A stretch of DNA of 64,000 nt from Bog-473 sp963804055. Lineage in GTDB: Bacteria > Actinomycetota > Acidimicrobiia > Acidimicrobiales > RAAP-2. Of this stretch, positions 36,342 through 44,916 are shown piece after piece (the first letter of the stretch is position 1; the number at the start of each line of letters is the position of its first letter). The notes under the pieces are model-generated. The model did not search any database, had not been told where the DNA came from, and was given only the letters and a program-made list of their open reading frames with translations. Where the stretch lies: contig CAWDOU010000003.1 of the NCBI GenBank assembly GCA_963804055.1, positions 372,001 to 436,000 on the forward strand, in the 5' to 3' direction. A program made the position numbers and the translations under genes.

Positions 36342-37679
36342 GTGCCGCCCTCGCCCGACGACCGCCTCGAAGACGGCGTCATCTCCCTCGAGGAGATCGA
36401 GGACGCGGTCGTCGACGGCGATGCGGTCGTCCCGGCCCGCAGCGGCACGGCCCGGGCGGCCCTGTCGCACCGCACCTTCCGCATCGTCTTCCTGGGCGCC
36501 TTCGCCTCGAACATCGGCACCTGGATGCAGAACGTCGTCCTGGGCGCCTACGCCTACGACCTCACGCACTCGGCGACGTTCGTGGGCGTCATCATCTTCG
36601 CCCAGCTGGGACCGACCCTGGTCCTGCCCATGGTGGGCGGCCTCCTGGCCGACAAGATCGACCGCAAGCGCTTCCTGATCATCTTGTCGGTGGAGCAGCT
36701 GGTCTTCTCCCTGGGCGTGGCGGCGGTCGCCGCCTCCCCGCACCCCTCACACGTCCTGCTCGTGATCATGGTGCTCGGCGTGGGCGCGGGCAGCGCCATG
36801 TTCGGGCCGGCGTACTCGGCCGTGCTGCCGGGGTTGGTGGGCAAGCAGGACCTCCCGGGCGCGATCTCGCTGAACTCGGCCCAGATGAACGCCTCCCGGG
36901 TCATCGGGCCGGTCATCGGCGGGCTCCTCTACTCCCTGGTCGGACCCGCATGGCTCTTCGTCGGCAACGCCGCCACCTACCTCTTCGTGATCGCGGCGTT
37001 GCTGCTCGTCACGCTCCCCTCCGTGCTGCAGGCGCCGACCGGGGCCAGCCGGTGGCGCCAGCTGACCGCCGGCATCACGGTGGCGCGGCACGACCGGGTG
37101 GTGGGCCGCTGCCTGGTCACCGTGTTCGTCTTCTCGCTGCTGGCGCTGGCTTTCATCGGGCAGATGCCGGTCGTGGCCGCCCACAACCTGGGCATCAACC
37201 TGTCCAAGTCGGCCGACTACGGGATCCTGTACGCCTCGTTCGGCACCGGGGCGCTGCTCGGCGCCATCTCCATCGGGACCGTCTTCGCCCGGACCTCCAA
37301 GCCGCTGCTCGTGCGCGTCTGCCTGGTGGGCTACTCGCTCTCGCTGTGCCTGTTCGCGCTCCAGCGCAGCCCGGTGCCGGCCGACGTGGCCGTGGCGATC
37401 ACGGGCGCCTTCTACTTCGCCTTCATTACCGCGCTGAACACGACGCTGCAGGCCCGCGTCCACGAGAACGTGCGGGGCCGGGTCATGGCGTTGTGGATGA
37501 TGGGCTTCGGCGGGACGGTGGGTGTCGGCAACCTGCTCATCGGGCCGGTGGTGGAGGCCGTGGGCATCACCAACGTCCTGCTGTTCGGCGCCGTCGTGGC
37601 GTTGGGCCTGGCCTGGTACGCCGACGTGCGCCCGCCCCCCGAGGTTCAGCTGGCGCTGGGGGCCGAGCTGGCCCAGTAG
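36342..37679 (+). CDS. MFS transporter (enterobactin-exporter-like, MFS_3 type)
   Basis: 445-aa protein with about 12 helices. N-terminal 40 residues are acidic and cytosolic; the loop between helices 2 and 3 contains GGLLADKIDRKR, the MFS signature A. The family (EntS type) includes exporters of siderophores and drugs. Substrate unknown; it sits between a secreted hydrolase and an acyl-CoA synthetase. Its 3' end overlaps the convergent acyl-CoA synthetase gene by 34 nt. Confidence 0.88.
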   Translation: MPPSPDDRLEDGVISLEEIEDAVVDGDAVVPARSGTARAALSHRTFRIVFLGAFASNIGTWMQNVVLGAYAYDLTHSATFVGVIIFAQLGPTLVLPMVGGLLADKIDRKRFLIILSVEQLVFSLGVAAVAASPHPSHVLLVIMVLGVGAGSAMFGPAYSAVLPGLVGKQDLPGAISLNSAQMNASRVIGPVIGGLLYSLVGPAWLFVGNAATYLFVIAALLLVTLPSVLQAPTGASRWRQLTAGITVARHDRVVGRCLVTVFVFSLLALAFIGQMPVVAAHNLGINLSKSADYGILYASFGTGALLGAISIGTVFARTSKPLLVRVCLVGYSLSLCLFALQRSPVPADVAVAITGAFYFAFITALNTTLQARVHENVRGRVMALWMMGFGGTVGVGNLLIGPVVEAVGITNVLLFGAVVALGLAWYADVRPPPEVQLALGAELAQ

Positions 37680-39226
37680 GCCTCGCGCAGGGCCTTCTTG
37701 TAGAGCTTCCCGTTCTCCCCCCGGGGCAACAGGTCGGTGAAGTCGACGGTGCGCGGGCACTTGTAGTGCGAGAGGTTGTCCCGGCAGAAGGCGATGATCT
37801 CTGCTTCGAGCTCGGGCCCGGGCACCACGCCGGGGGCGGGCTGGACGACCGCCTTGACCTCCTCCCCCATTTCCGGGTCGGGGACGCCGAACACCGCCAC
37901 GTCGGCCACCGCCGGGTGCAGCACGAGGACGTCCTCGATCTCCTGCGGGTAGATGTTCACCCCGCCGGACACGATCATGAAGAGCTTGCGGTCGGTCAGG
38001 TACAGGTAGCCCTCGTGGTCGACGTGGCCGACGTCCCACAGCGTCGCCCATCCCTTGTCGTTGAAGGTCTGGCGGGTCTTCTCGGGGTCGTGGTTGTACT
38101 GGAAGGTGGCGACACCGGTGCGCCCGGCGAAGTACACCACGCCGTCGTCGCCGGTCGGGAGGTCCTCGCCGTCGTCGCCGCACACGTGCACCTCGCCCCA
38201 GATGGCCTTGCCCACCGAGCCCGGATGCGTCAAGGCCTCCGCGGCGGTGATCCACGTCATGCCCATGCCTTCGGTGCCCGAGTAGTACTCGTGGATCACC
38301 GGCCCCCACCACTCGATCATGCGGCGCTTGACCTCGGGCGCGCAGGGCGCCGCAGCGTGCACGACGGAGCGCAGCGACGAGAGGTCGTACCCGTGACGGA
38401 CCTCGTCGGACAGCTTGAGCATGCGTACGAACATCGTGGGGACGAACTGGGCGTGCGTGACCTTGTGGCGTTCAATGAGGGTCAGGCACTGCTCAGGGTC
38501 GAAGTGCTCCATCACGATGACCGTGCCGCCCATGCGCTGCGCCGTCATGGACCACACCAGGGGGGCGGAGTGGTACAGCGGTGCGGGGCTGAGGTACACG
38601 TCGCCGGGGCCGAAGCCCATGATCCCGCCGAGCATGCCGGACAACACGACGTCGGAGCCGAAGGGCAGGTTCGTGAGCGGCCGCCGGATGCCCTTGGGAT
38701 GGCCGGTGGTGCCCGACGAGTACAGCATGGCCGAGCCTTCGACCTCGTCCGCGAGCGGTTCGGCGGGCCACGGCGCCACGAACTCGTCGTACGACGTGTG
38801 CGCGGGGGCGGGGGTGGCGCCGATCATGAGCCGCAGCGCCACGCCGGGGGTCCGTTCGACGAGCTCGGTGGCGAGGGGTGCCAGCGCGTCCGACGTGATC
38901 AACGTGCCGGCACCGCAGTCGACGACGATGTAGGCGGCCTCGTCAGCCGCCAGGTGCGTGTTGACCATGGTGTAGTAGAGGCCCGAACGCTGGAGGGCGA
39001 ACGCCACCTCGTGGGTCCGCGCGTCATTGGGGAGGAGGACCGCCACGTGGTCCCCGGGCCGCAGCCCGTGGGCGAACAGGGCCTGGGCCAACCGGCTCGA
39101 ACGCTCCTCGAGCTGGGCGAACGTGACGATCTCGCCGGCGGCGGTGATCACGGCGGGCCGGTCGGGGTCGCTGGCGGCGTAGGTGGCGGGGCGAAAATGG
39201 GTCGGCGCGGTCTCGGCGGGGCTCAC
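37646..39226 (-). CDS. Acyl-CoA synthetase (AMP-forming, FadD-like)
   Basis: 526-aa ANL-superfamily enzyme making acyl-CoA from acid, ATP and CoA. Motif A3 is MLYSSGTTGHPKG, A5 EYYSGTEGMG, A8 DVGHVDHEGYLYLTDR, and the catalytic Lys is in PRGENGKLYKKAL. N-terminal AAGEIVTFAQLEER is normal. Length fits the family. GTG 39226. Substrate is probably a medium- or long-chain or aromatic acid; not predictable here. It overlaps the MFS gene tail to tail. Confidence 0.92.
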   Translation of the reverse strand: MSPAETAPTHFRPATYAASDPDRPAVITAAGEIVTFAQLEERSSRLAQALFAHGLRPGDHVAVLLPNDARTHEVAFALQRSGLYYTMVNTHLAADEAAYIVVDCGAGTLITSDALAPLATELVERTPGVALRLMIGATPAPAHTSYDEFVAPWPAEPLADEVEGSAMLYSSGTTGHPKGIRRPLTNLPFGSDVVLSGMLGGIMGFGPGDVYLSPAPLYHSAPLVWSMTAQRMGGTVIVMEHFDPEQCLTLIERHKVTHAQFVPTMFVRMLKLSDEVRHGYDLSSLRSVVHAAAPCAPEVKRRMIEWWGPVIHEYYSGTEGMGMTWITAAEALTHPGSVGKAIWGEVHVCGDDGEDLPTGDDGVVYFAGRTGVATFQYNHDPEKTRQTFNDKGWATLWDVGHVDHEGYLYLTDRKLFMIVSGGVNIYPQEIEDVLVLHPAVADVAVFGVPDPEMGEEVKAVVQPAPGVVPGPELEAEIIAFCRDNLSHYKCPRTVDFTDLLPRGENGKLYKKALREAYWASSAPSAS

Positions 39227-39295
39227 CGCCCTCTTCTAGCCCAATCGGGCCGTAGGACCAGGCCTCCTCCCGGCGTTGTCAAGGTACGGCCCGTC

Positions 39296-40483
39296 ATGAC
39301 GCGTACCTACTGCACCATTCTCTCGACGAACTACCTGCCCAAGGCCCTGGCCTTGGCCGAAAGCCTGCGCCGCCACGAGGACGGGGCGATCCTGCGGATC
39401 CTGTTCATCGACGTGGCGGAGGACGAGGGCCTGCCCTCGCCCGGCGGCGTCGAGTGCCTGAGCACGGCCTCGCTCGGCCTCTCACGGCGCCGCGTCTGGG
39501 AGCTGGCCATGTCCTACGACCTGGTCGAGTTCGCCACCGCCGTGAAGCCCCTCCTGCTCCAGAGGCTCCTCGACGACGCCGAGCAGGCGGTGTACCTCGA
39601 CCCCGACACCTATCTCACCGCGCCGATGGTGGAGCTGCCGGGCGCGCTGGAGGCGTCGGCGCAGGGGATCCTCCTCACCCCGCACTTCCTCGGGCCGCCG
39701 CCTGTGGGCGCGGACCATTCCGACGGCCACCTGCTCCTCGTCGGGGTCAACAACCTGGGCTTCTGCGCCGTCGACCGGCGGTCGCGGCCTGCACTCGAAT
39801 GGTGGTGGTCCCACCTCAGCACGGAGTGCCTCTACGACCCGCTGGCCGGGCTGTTCGTCGACCAGAAGTGGATGGACATCGGGAGCTCGCACTTCCAGGC
39901 GGCCAGCTTCCGTCACGCGGGCTACAACGTCAGCGTCGCCAACGTGTGGGAACGCCCGCTGGAGCTCGACGGGGACGGGTACCGCATCGCCTCCACGGGC
40001 GAGCAGCTGCGACTCTTCCACTTCCATGCGTTCGATTCGAGCGCGCCGGAGAAGCTGTCGCTGCGGGCAACCGACTCCTACGCGCATCTCGTCGAGGACG
40101 ACAGCGTCCTGTTGCAGCTCTGCAAGGAGTACGCGGCGGTGTTGTCGTCCTACGAGGACGGCCTGCCGCCCGCTCCTCCGTACCCCTATGCCCACGACAG
40201 CCGGGGCAGGGCGATCTCACGCCAATTGCGCCGCGCCTACGGGCGCGACCGCCAACACAGCGCCGTGCCCCTGCCCACGCCCTTCGAGGCGTCCGAGGCC
40301 GCGGCCTACGACCGCTGGCGCCGTTCGGCCTGGCGCAGCATGGGCCGTGGGCTCCTGCAGGAGGGCGCCAAGTGCGTGCGCATCGTGCTGCCCGAGGAGT
40401 ACGAACGGGTGAAGAAGCACTTTCCGCGGCTCGCCGGCAGGCTGAACGACCGCTTCGCCGGCGGGGACGGCAGCTGGGGCTGA
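39296..40483 (+). CDS. GT-A glycosyltransferase (GT8-like)
   Basis: 395-aa glycosyltransferase. N-terminal TYCTILSTNYLPKALALAESL, an acidic metal site in YLDPDTYL (DxD) at about residue 100, and a later FVDQKWMD motif resemble GT8 and related GT-A enzymes. The last 120 residues are basic helices. It should transfer a sugar in the surface-glycan pathway. ATG 39296 is the only start fitting the domain; the frame is open for kilobases upstream by GC bias only. The convergent GT4 gene ends one base away. Confidence 0.82.
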   Translation: MTRTYCTILSTNYLPKALALAESLRRHEDGAILRILFIDVAEDEGLPSPGGVECLSTASLGLSRRRVWELAMSYDLVEFATAVKPLLLQRLLDDAEQAVYLDPDTYLTAPMVELPGALEASAQGILLTPHFLGPPPVGADHSDGHLLLVGVNNLGFCAVDRRSRPALEWWWSHLSTECLYDPLAGLFVDQKWMDIGSSHFQAASFRHAGYNVSVANVWERPLELDGDGYRIASTGEQLRLFHFHAFDSSAPEKLSLRATDSYAHLVEDDSVLLQLCKEYAAVLSSYEDGLPPAPPYPYAHDSRGRAISRQLRRAYGRDRQHSAVPLPTPFEASEAAAYDRWRRSAWRSMGRGLLQEGAKCVRIVLPEEYERVKKHFPRLAGRLNDRFAGGDGSWG

Positions 40484-42016
40484 TCAGGGGCACCCACAGG
40501 ACTGCCCCGCCGCGCCGACGACGCAGGGCAACGCGGAACAGGCCGGTGTCGGCACGGACACCGAGGGGACGGTGAACGGGAGGACGGTGACCGAGGGGAC
40601 GATGACCGAAGGCGTGGACATCTGCGGCACGGTGACCGGCGCCAGCGACGTCGTGCTCCGGGTGCCGATCCCGGATGTCGTGGCGCCCCCGGTCGGCTGC
40701 GAGCCGCCGCCCGTGCCCGTGGGCGCTCCTGATGGTGCCGCACCGCTGGTCGACGTCGTGACAGGGGCCCCGCTCCGAGACGACCTCGGAACGGTGCTGG
40801 TCCCCGTGCCCCCCGCCGGCGGACGCCCGCGCGACGAGTCGAGTGAAGAGGACAGCGTCGTCGCGCCGCCGACCACCAGGAGGGCCGCCGCCAGGGCGGC
40901 TCCGAGACGAGCAGGCACGGAGCGCAGGCGCCACCGGCGCGTCGGCACCTCGACCTCTCCGAGCAGCGCCCGCACGCTCCCGGCGCAGTTGGCCCAGGTG
41001 AAGGCGGCGGCGTGGTGCCGCCCGGCGGCAATCGACTCCGGCGTGGTGTGGCGGGCCTTCTCGACGGCCAGGGCGAGCGCCTGCGGGCCCGCACCGTCGA
41101 CGACCGTGGCGTGGCCACCCGTGACCTCGAGGAGCGCCGGTTCGGGCGTGACGACGACCGGGATCCCGAGGCGCAGCGCCTCCACCGCGGGAAGGCCGAA
41201 GCCTTCGAAATCCGACGGGAAGACCACCATGCTCGACGAGGCGAACTGCTCACGGAATCCCGACGCGGGGAGCCATGGGCTGATGGAGACGCGCTCGGCC
41301 AGGCCCGCCTGCGCCACCTCCGACTGCAGGAGCTCCCGGTCACCCTCCGGCACGCCGACGATGCGGAGCGGAAGGTCGGACCCGATGCGCTGCAGCTCCG
41401 CCCACGCCTGCAGGACCAGCTCCACGTTCTTGTTCCCGAAATGGCCGAACGCGATGGCGTACGGCGCCACCCCCGGCGTGGCGGCCCAGTCGTCGACGTG
41501 GTCGGCCCCGAGGTGCGTGACCCGCACCGGGACACCGGCCAGCCGCGGGTGGAAGGTCAGGAGGTCTCGCCGCGTCCGACCCGAGATGCTGGCGACGCCG
41601 TCGGCCTGCCGGTATCCGATGGCGTAGCTGGCCCGCCGCAGGGCGAGCGTCTTCCTGGTGAATTGCCCGGGCCGCAGCCGATAGCGGAAGTCCCAGGCCA
41701 TGACCACACGCGGGCACGGCACGGGCGTGACCGCCGTATTCGGCAGGACCGCGAGGAGGACGTCCGCCTGCAACGAACGGCACAGCCGCGGCAGGACGAC
41801 GTTCTGCGCCCGGAGACGGCTGATGAGGGGGAAGCGGCCGAACGGCACCTCGTGCACCGTCACCGAGTCCGGGACCGCGATGGAGGCACCGGCACGGATC
41901 ACGAGGTGGATCTCGTCGGCGCCTCCCAGTTGCGGCCAGGCCGACAGCAGATGCTCCGAGACGATGCGCAGGCTGTTGTCGCCGCGGATCGGCAAGCCGT
42001 CGACGACTATGCGCAC
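40484..42016 (-). CDS. GT4 glycosyltransferase fused to a transmembrane helix and an extracytoplasmic Ser/Thr/Pro-rich tail
   Basis: 510 aa. Residues 1-355 are a GT-B transferase: VVDGLPIRGDNSLR, SISGRTRRDLL, FGHFGNKNVEL, and the donor-site region FPSDFEGFGLPAVEALRLGIPV. A basic segment (PTRRWRLRSVPAR) then a single helix at about 370-387 follow. From 390 to 510 is low-complexity Ser, Thr, Gly and Pro, with repeats around PSVxVPSVTV, ending in four Cys (493, 498, 507, 509). By the positive-inside rule the tail is outside and the enzyme inside. GTG 42016 has GGGAGG 4-5 nt upstream. No known GT4 architecture I recall matches. Confidence 0.85.
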   Translation of the reverse strand: MRIVVDGLPIRGDNSLRIVSEHLLSAWPQLGGADEIHLVIRAGASIAVPDSVTVHEVPFGRFPLISRLRAQNVVLPRLCRSLQADVLLAVLPNTAVTPVPCPRVVMAWDFRYRLRPGQFTRKTLALRRASYAIGYRQADGVASISGRTRRDLLTFHPRLAGVPVRVTHLGADHVDDWAATPGVAPYAIAFGHFGNKNVELVLQAWAELQRIGSDLPLRIVGVPEGDRELLQSEVAQAGLAERVSISPWLPASGFREQFASSSMVVFPSDFEGFGLPAVEALRLGIPVVVTPEPALLEVTGGHATVVDGAGPQALALAVEKARHTTPESIAAGRHHAAAFTWANCAGSVRALLGEVEVPTRRWRLRSVPARLGAALAAALLVVGGATTLSSSLDSSRGRPPAGGTGTSTVPRSSRSGAPVTTSTSGAAPSGAPTGTGGGSQPTGGATTSGIGTRSTTSLAPVTVPQMSTPSVIVPSVTVLPFTVPSVSVPTPACSALPCVVGAAGQSCGCP

Positions 42017-42114
42017 GACGTCCTCCCGACCGCGACGGAGAGAGTCGGCCGCCCGCTCCCCGACCGCAGCCCCACGTTCCCTGGCGCAGCGGCGCCGGCT
42101 GTCCGCAGGCTGAC

Positions 42115-42966
42115 CTAACTCTTCCGACGCCAATAGGCGCCGAAGCCGTCGATGTCGACGATCTCCTCGTCGATCCCGTTGGCCCTGCGGTAGTCGAGCA
42201 CGGCCTGGCCGGCCTGCGACTGGTGACTCCCGAAGTCGTCGATGATGCAGAAGCCGCCCGGTGAGAGCTTGGGGTACAGAGCGTCCAACGCCTGCCACGT
42301 CGACTCGTACATGTCGCCGTCGAGTCGCATGACCGACAGCGCGTCGATGGGAGCCGTGGGCAGGGTGTCCTTGAACCACCCGACCAGGAAGCGGACCCGG
42401 TCGTCGAACAGGCCGTAGCGCTCGAAGTTGTGCCGGACTTGATCGGCGCCGACACTCAGACCGGCGCGCGTGTGCAGGTCGTCACCACTGTCAGCGGGAA
42501 ACAGCGCTTCGTTCGGCGCCGGCAGGCCCTGGAACGAGTCGGCGACCCACACGACGCGGCTCGAGTCGTCCCGGGCGACCAGGTTGGCCTTCATGAAGAT
42601 GCAGGCGCCACCGCGCCAGACGCCGGCCTCGAGCAGGTCGCCGGGCACGCCCTCGTCGATCACCGTCTGGACGCAGTGCTCGATGTTGTCCATGCGACGC
42701 AGCCCGATCATCGACTCGGCGCGCGACGGCCAGTCCCGCCCGATCTCACGCAGCTCGGGGTCGTAGGGCTTCTTGTAGACGATCTCCACGTTGGCCCGTG
42801 CCGCCACGTCCCCCACCAGGTTGGCCAGCCTGCGCTTCCAGGTCGTCGAACCAGCCGTCCGCACACCCCCGAGGATGCTGTCGTTGTCCTCGGCCAGGGA
42901 CCCCGTCAGACTGCGTTTGAGCAGGTCCAGATACAAGGACGTGTCCGCGGTGGTTCGACCGATCAT
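42115..42966 (-). CDS. TylF/MycF-family O-methyltransferase
   Basis: 283-aa SAM-dependent O-methyltransferase of the macrocin O-methyltransferase (TylF) family: LYLDLLKRSLTG start, EAGVWRGGACIFMKA (SAM site), VWVADSFQGLPAPN, RLDGDMYESTWQAL (Mg2+-binding Asp) and CIIDDFGSHQSQ. Members methylate sugar hydroxyls on natural products and glycans. ATG 42966, preceded directly by a GTG at 42969. It follows the paralogue-2 acyltransferase gene in the same direction, suggesting a joint role in glycan decoration. Confidence 0.9.
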   Translation of the reverse strand: MIGRTTADTSLYLDLLKRSLTGSLAEDNDSILGGVRTAGSTTWKRRLANLVGDVAARANVEIVYKKPYDPELREIGRDWPSRAESMIGLRRMDNIEHCVQTVIDEGVPGDLLEAGVWRGGACIFMKANLVARDDSSRVVWVADSFQGLPAPNEALFPADSGDDLHTRAGLSVGADQVRHNFERYGLFDDRVRFLVGWFKDTLPTAPIDALSVMRLDGDMYESTWQALDALYPKLSPGGFCIIDDFGSHQSQAGQAVLDYRRANGIDEEIVDIDGFGAYWRRKS

Positions 42967-42998
42967 CACGGACGAGGAACGACCGGCGGGCGGGCGTC

Positions 42999-43682
42999 CT
43001 ACGCCTGAACCTCCGGACCACCAGCACCCCTGTGGAAGAAGCCCAGTGTCTCGGGGAGCGTCCGGACCGCCTCGGCCGGGTTCCCGCTGTAGAACGTGAG
43101 CTCCTCGGTGAGCAGCGTGTTCACGACCGAGCCGGCCGAGACGATGGAGCGGGCCGGGACCCTCGTCCCGCTCAGGAGCGTGGAGCCCGACATGACCGCA
43201 GCGTGAGGGCCGATCTCGACGCATCCGGTGACGAAGCGGTCACGCACGAGATTCAGGCTGTGGGTGAGAATTGTGCACCGGAACCCCGCCACCGAGCTGT
43301 AGTCGCCGATCTCGACGCGGTCGGCACAGTCGATCTCGTGCGCCATGGTGATCATCGCCCGCTTTCCCATGATCAGCGACGGCCGTCGGTTCGGCGAGTG
43401 CGGGAAGGCGTCGGTGGCGGGATCGGGCGAGCGGGGAAACCCCGTGATCCAGTTGCGGGCGGCGATGCTGGCGCCCTCGCCCAGGCGCAGTTCCTCCAGG
43501 TCCCTGATGACGTTCAGGGGGCCGATGCTGGCGCCGGGGCCCATGGAGAGATGGCGCACGAGGATCACGCTCCGACCGATGTAGGCGGTCGGGTGGATAT
43601 CCCATCCCAGCAGCCGTCTGCCCAGGTAGACCTTGTATCGGGACGGCAGCACGAGCATGCAAATTGCCAAGACGAGCCGCAA
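42999..43682 (-). CDS. Hexapeptide-repeat (LbH) acyltransferase, paralogue 2
   Basis: 227-aa left-handed beta-helix acyltransferase homologous over its full length to the gene at 24353-25027. Shared blocks: GWDIHPTAYIG, HLSMGPGASIG, PSLI-G-A-I, AGFR-T-LTHS, GTRVPxRSIVSAGSVV, GNPAxAVRxLP, LGFFHRG. The N-terminal hydrophobic stretch is kept. The start is TTG 43682, rare, but the one that aligns with the paralogue's GTG; ATG 43661 would cut it short. Likely O- or N-acylation of a sugar. It diverges from the ACP operon. Confidence 0.83.
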   Translation of the reverse strand: MRLVLAICMLVLPSRYKVYLGRRLLGWDIHPTAYIGRSVILVRHLSMGPGASIGPLNVIRDLEELRLGEGASIAARNWITGFPRSPDPATDAFPHSPNRRPSLIMGKRAMITMAHEIDCADRVEIGDYSSVAGFRCTILTHSLNLVRDRFVTGCVEIGPHAAVMSGSTLLSGTRVPARSIVSAGSVVNTLLTEELTFYSGNPAEAVRTLPETLGFFHRGAGGPEVQA

Positions 43683-43752
43683 GCATCACCCCGGTGGTCC
43701 GTTTGTAGAAGGTGGAGAGCGCAACTCTATCCACAGCCCGTGACGGCCGGAC

Positions 43753-43771
43753 CATGCCCCCACGGGGCATG
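43753..43771. promoter_or_regulatory. 8-bp inverted repeat upstream of the methyltransferase/ACP operon
   Basis: CATGCCCC, CAC, GGGGCATG: perfect 8-bp arms with a 3-nt centre, 32 nt before ATG 43804 in the 121-nt divergent spacer. Either an operator or a leader hairpin. Confidence 0.45.
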
Positions 43772-43803
43772 TGACGTCGTCGCTCGGGACGGAGGAACGG
43801 GAC

Positions 43804-44646
43804 ATGGGAACCGAGAAGACGGACACACACGCGCCCGCCGCGCACTACGACCACGTGCACCGCGCCTGGGAGTTGATCATGGGCGCGCAGTTCCACTACG
43901 GCTTCTTCGACAAGCCGGACAGGCCGCTCGAGCAGGCGACCGAAACCCTCACCCGGTGCATGCTCGACCGGGCCGCCGTCGGAGTCGGCGACCGAGTCCT
44001 CGACGTCGGATGTGGGACCGGGCGCCAGTCGTGTGATCTGGCTGCTGCGTTCGACGCGTCGGTGCTCGGCATCACGACGAGCTCGAGTGGCGTGACGGCC
44101 GCCACCGCACTGGCGGCTGCGCGCGGCCTCAGCGGCGCAATCTTCGAGCAGCGGGACGGCACCGCCAACGGGCTCGACGACGGTTCGTTCGACGTCGTCT
44201 GGGTCCTGGAGTCGTCGCACCTCATGCGCGACAAGGAGGCGCTGCTCCGCGAGTGCGTGCGCGTCCTGGCACCCGAAGGTCGCCTCGTGCTCTGCGACAT
44301 CATCCGCAAGCGGGACATCCCGTTCCTCGAGGTGCGGGACCGGCGCGAGGACTTCGCCCTCCTCCGGCGAGCCTTCGGCGATGCCCACATGGAGCCCCTG
44401 GGCGGCTACACCACGACCCTGGACCGGCTCGGGTTGACGATCACCGACTCGACGGACATCAGCCTGCCGACCTTGCCGACGTTCGCGGCATGGAGGGCCA
44501 ACGTCGACCAACACGTGGACTCCCTGCGGCAACTGATGGCGGACGAGGGCGTGCACGACTTCGTCGAGTCGACGCACGTCCTCGAGGCCTTCTGGAAGGA
44601 CGAGACCCTCGGATACGGAATCCTCGCCGCCACCAAGCAGGCCTGA
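43804..44646 (+). CDS. SAM-dependent methyltransferase (UbiE/polyketide-type)
   Basis: 280-aa methyltransferase. HYGFFDKPDRPLEQATETL near the start is typical of the tocopherol/sterol and rifamycin-type methyltransferases; SAM motif VLDVGCGTGRQS, then ITTSSSGV and VWVLESSHLMRDKEAL. The first 10 residues after the start vary; ATG 43804 has GGAGG upstream, better than GTG 43771. It leads a four-gene operon with an ACP, an adenylating ligase and a FabG-like reductase, so the substrate may be a small acyl group or the acylated sugar. Confidence 0.87.
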   Translation: MGTEKTDTHAPAAHYDHVHRAWELIMGAQFHYGFFDKPDRPLEQATETLTRCMLDRAAVGVGDRVLDVGCGTGRQSCDLAAAFDASVLGITTSSSGVTAATALAAARGLSGAIFEQRDGTANGLDDGSFDVVWVLESSHLMRDKEALLRECVRVLAPEGRLVLCDIIRKRDIPFLEVRDRREDFALLRRAFGDAHMEPLGGYTTTLDRLGLTITDSTDISLPTLPTFAAWRANVDQHVDSLRQLMADEGVHDFVESTHVLEAFWKDETLGYGILAATKQA

Positions 44647-44676
44647 ACCCACCGACAACGAATCGAAAGGACACCA

Positions 44677-44916
44677 GTGGACAACGTGCAGGCCGTCATC
44701 AGCGACTTCCTCGGGCGCACCGACAAGGGCGCCGATGGATGGACCGACGCCACAGGCTTGTGGGGCGACGGGCTCGGGCTGGACTCCCTCGAGGCGGCGG
44801 AGCTCTCCGCCATGCTCGAGGACGAGCTCGGCTCCGACCCGTTCTCCGCCGGGGGTGATCTGCCCGAGACCGTCGGCGACATCGTCGCCTTCTATGCGGC
44901 CGTACGGACCGAATGA
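44677..44916 (+). CDS. Acyl carrier protein
   Basis: 79-aa ACP. The phosphopantetheine site is Ser37 in LGLDSLEAAEL, followed by an acidic helix II and a C-terminal helix. It differs from the housekeeping AcpP and is probably a dedicated carrier. GTG 44677 has AAAGGA upstream. Its TGA overlaps the ATG of the ligase gene (ATGA), so carrier and loader are made together. Confidence 0.9.
   Translation: MDNVQAVISDFLGRTDKGADGWTDATGLWGDGLGLDSLEAAELSAMLEDELGSDPFSAGGDLPETVGDIVAFYAAVRTE

Noticed and set aside
35216..40483. 1755-codon open frame on the plus strand spanning three genes
   Set aside because: Only its last 395 codons encode a protein (the GT8-like enzyme, from 39296). The rest is the shadow of the CocE, MFS and acyl-CoA synthetase genes.
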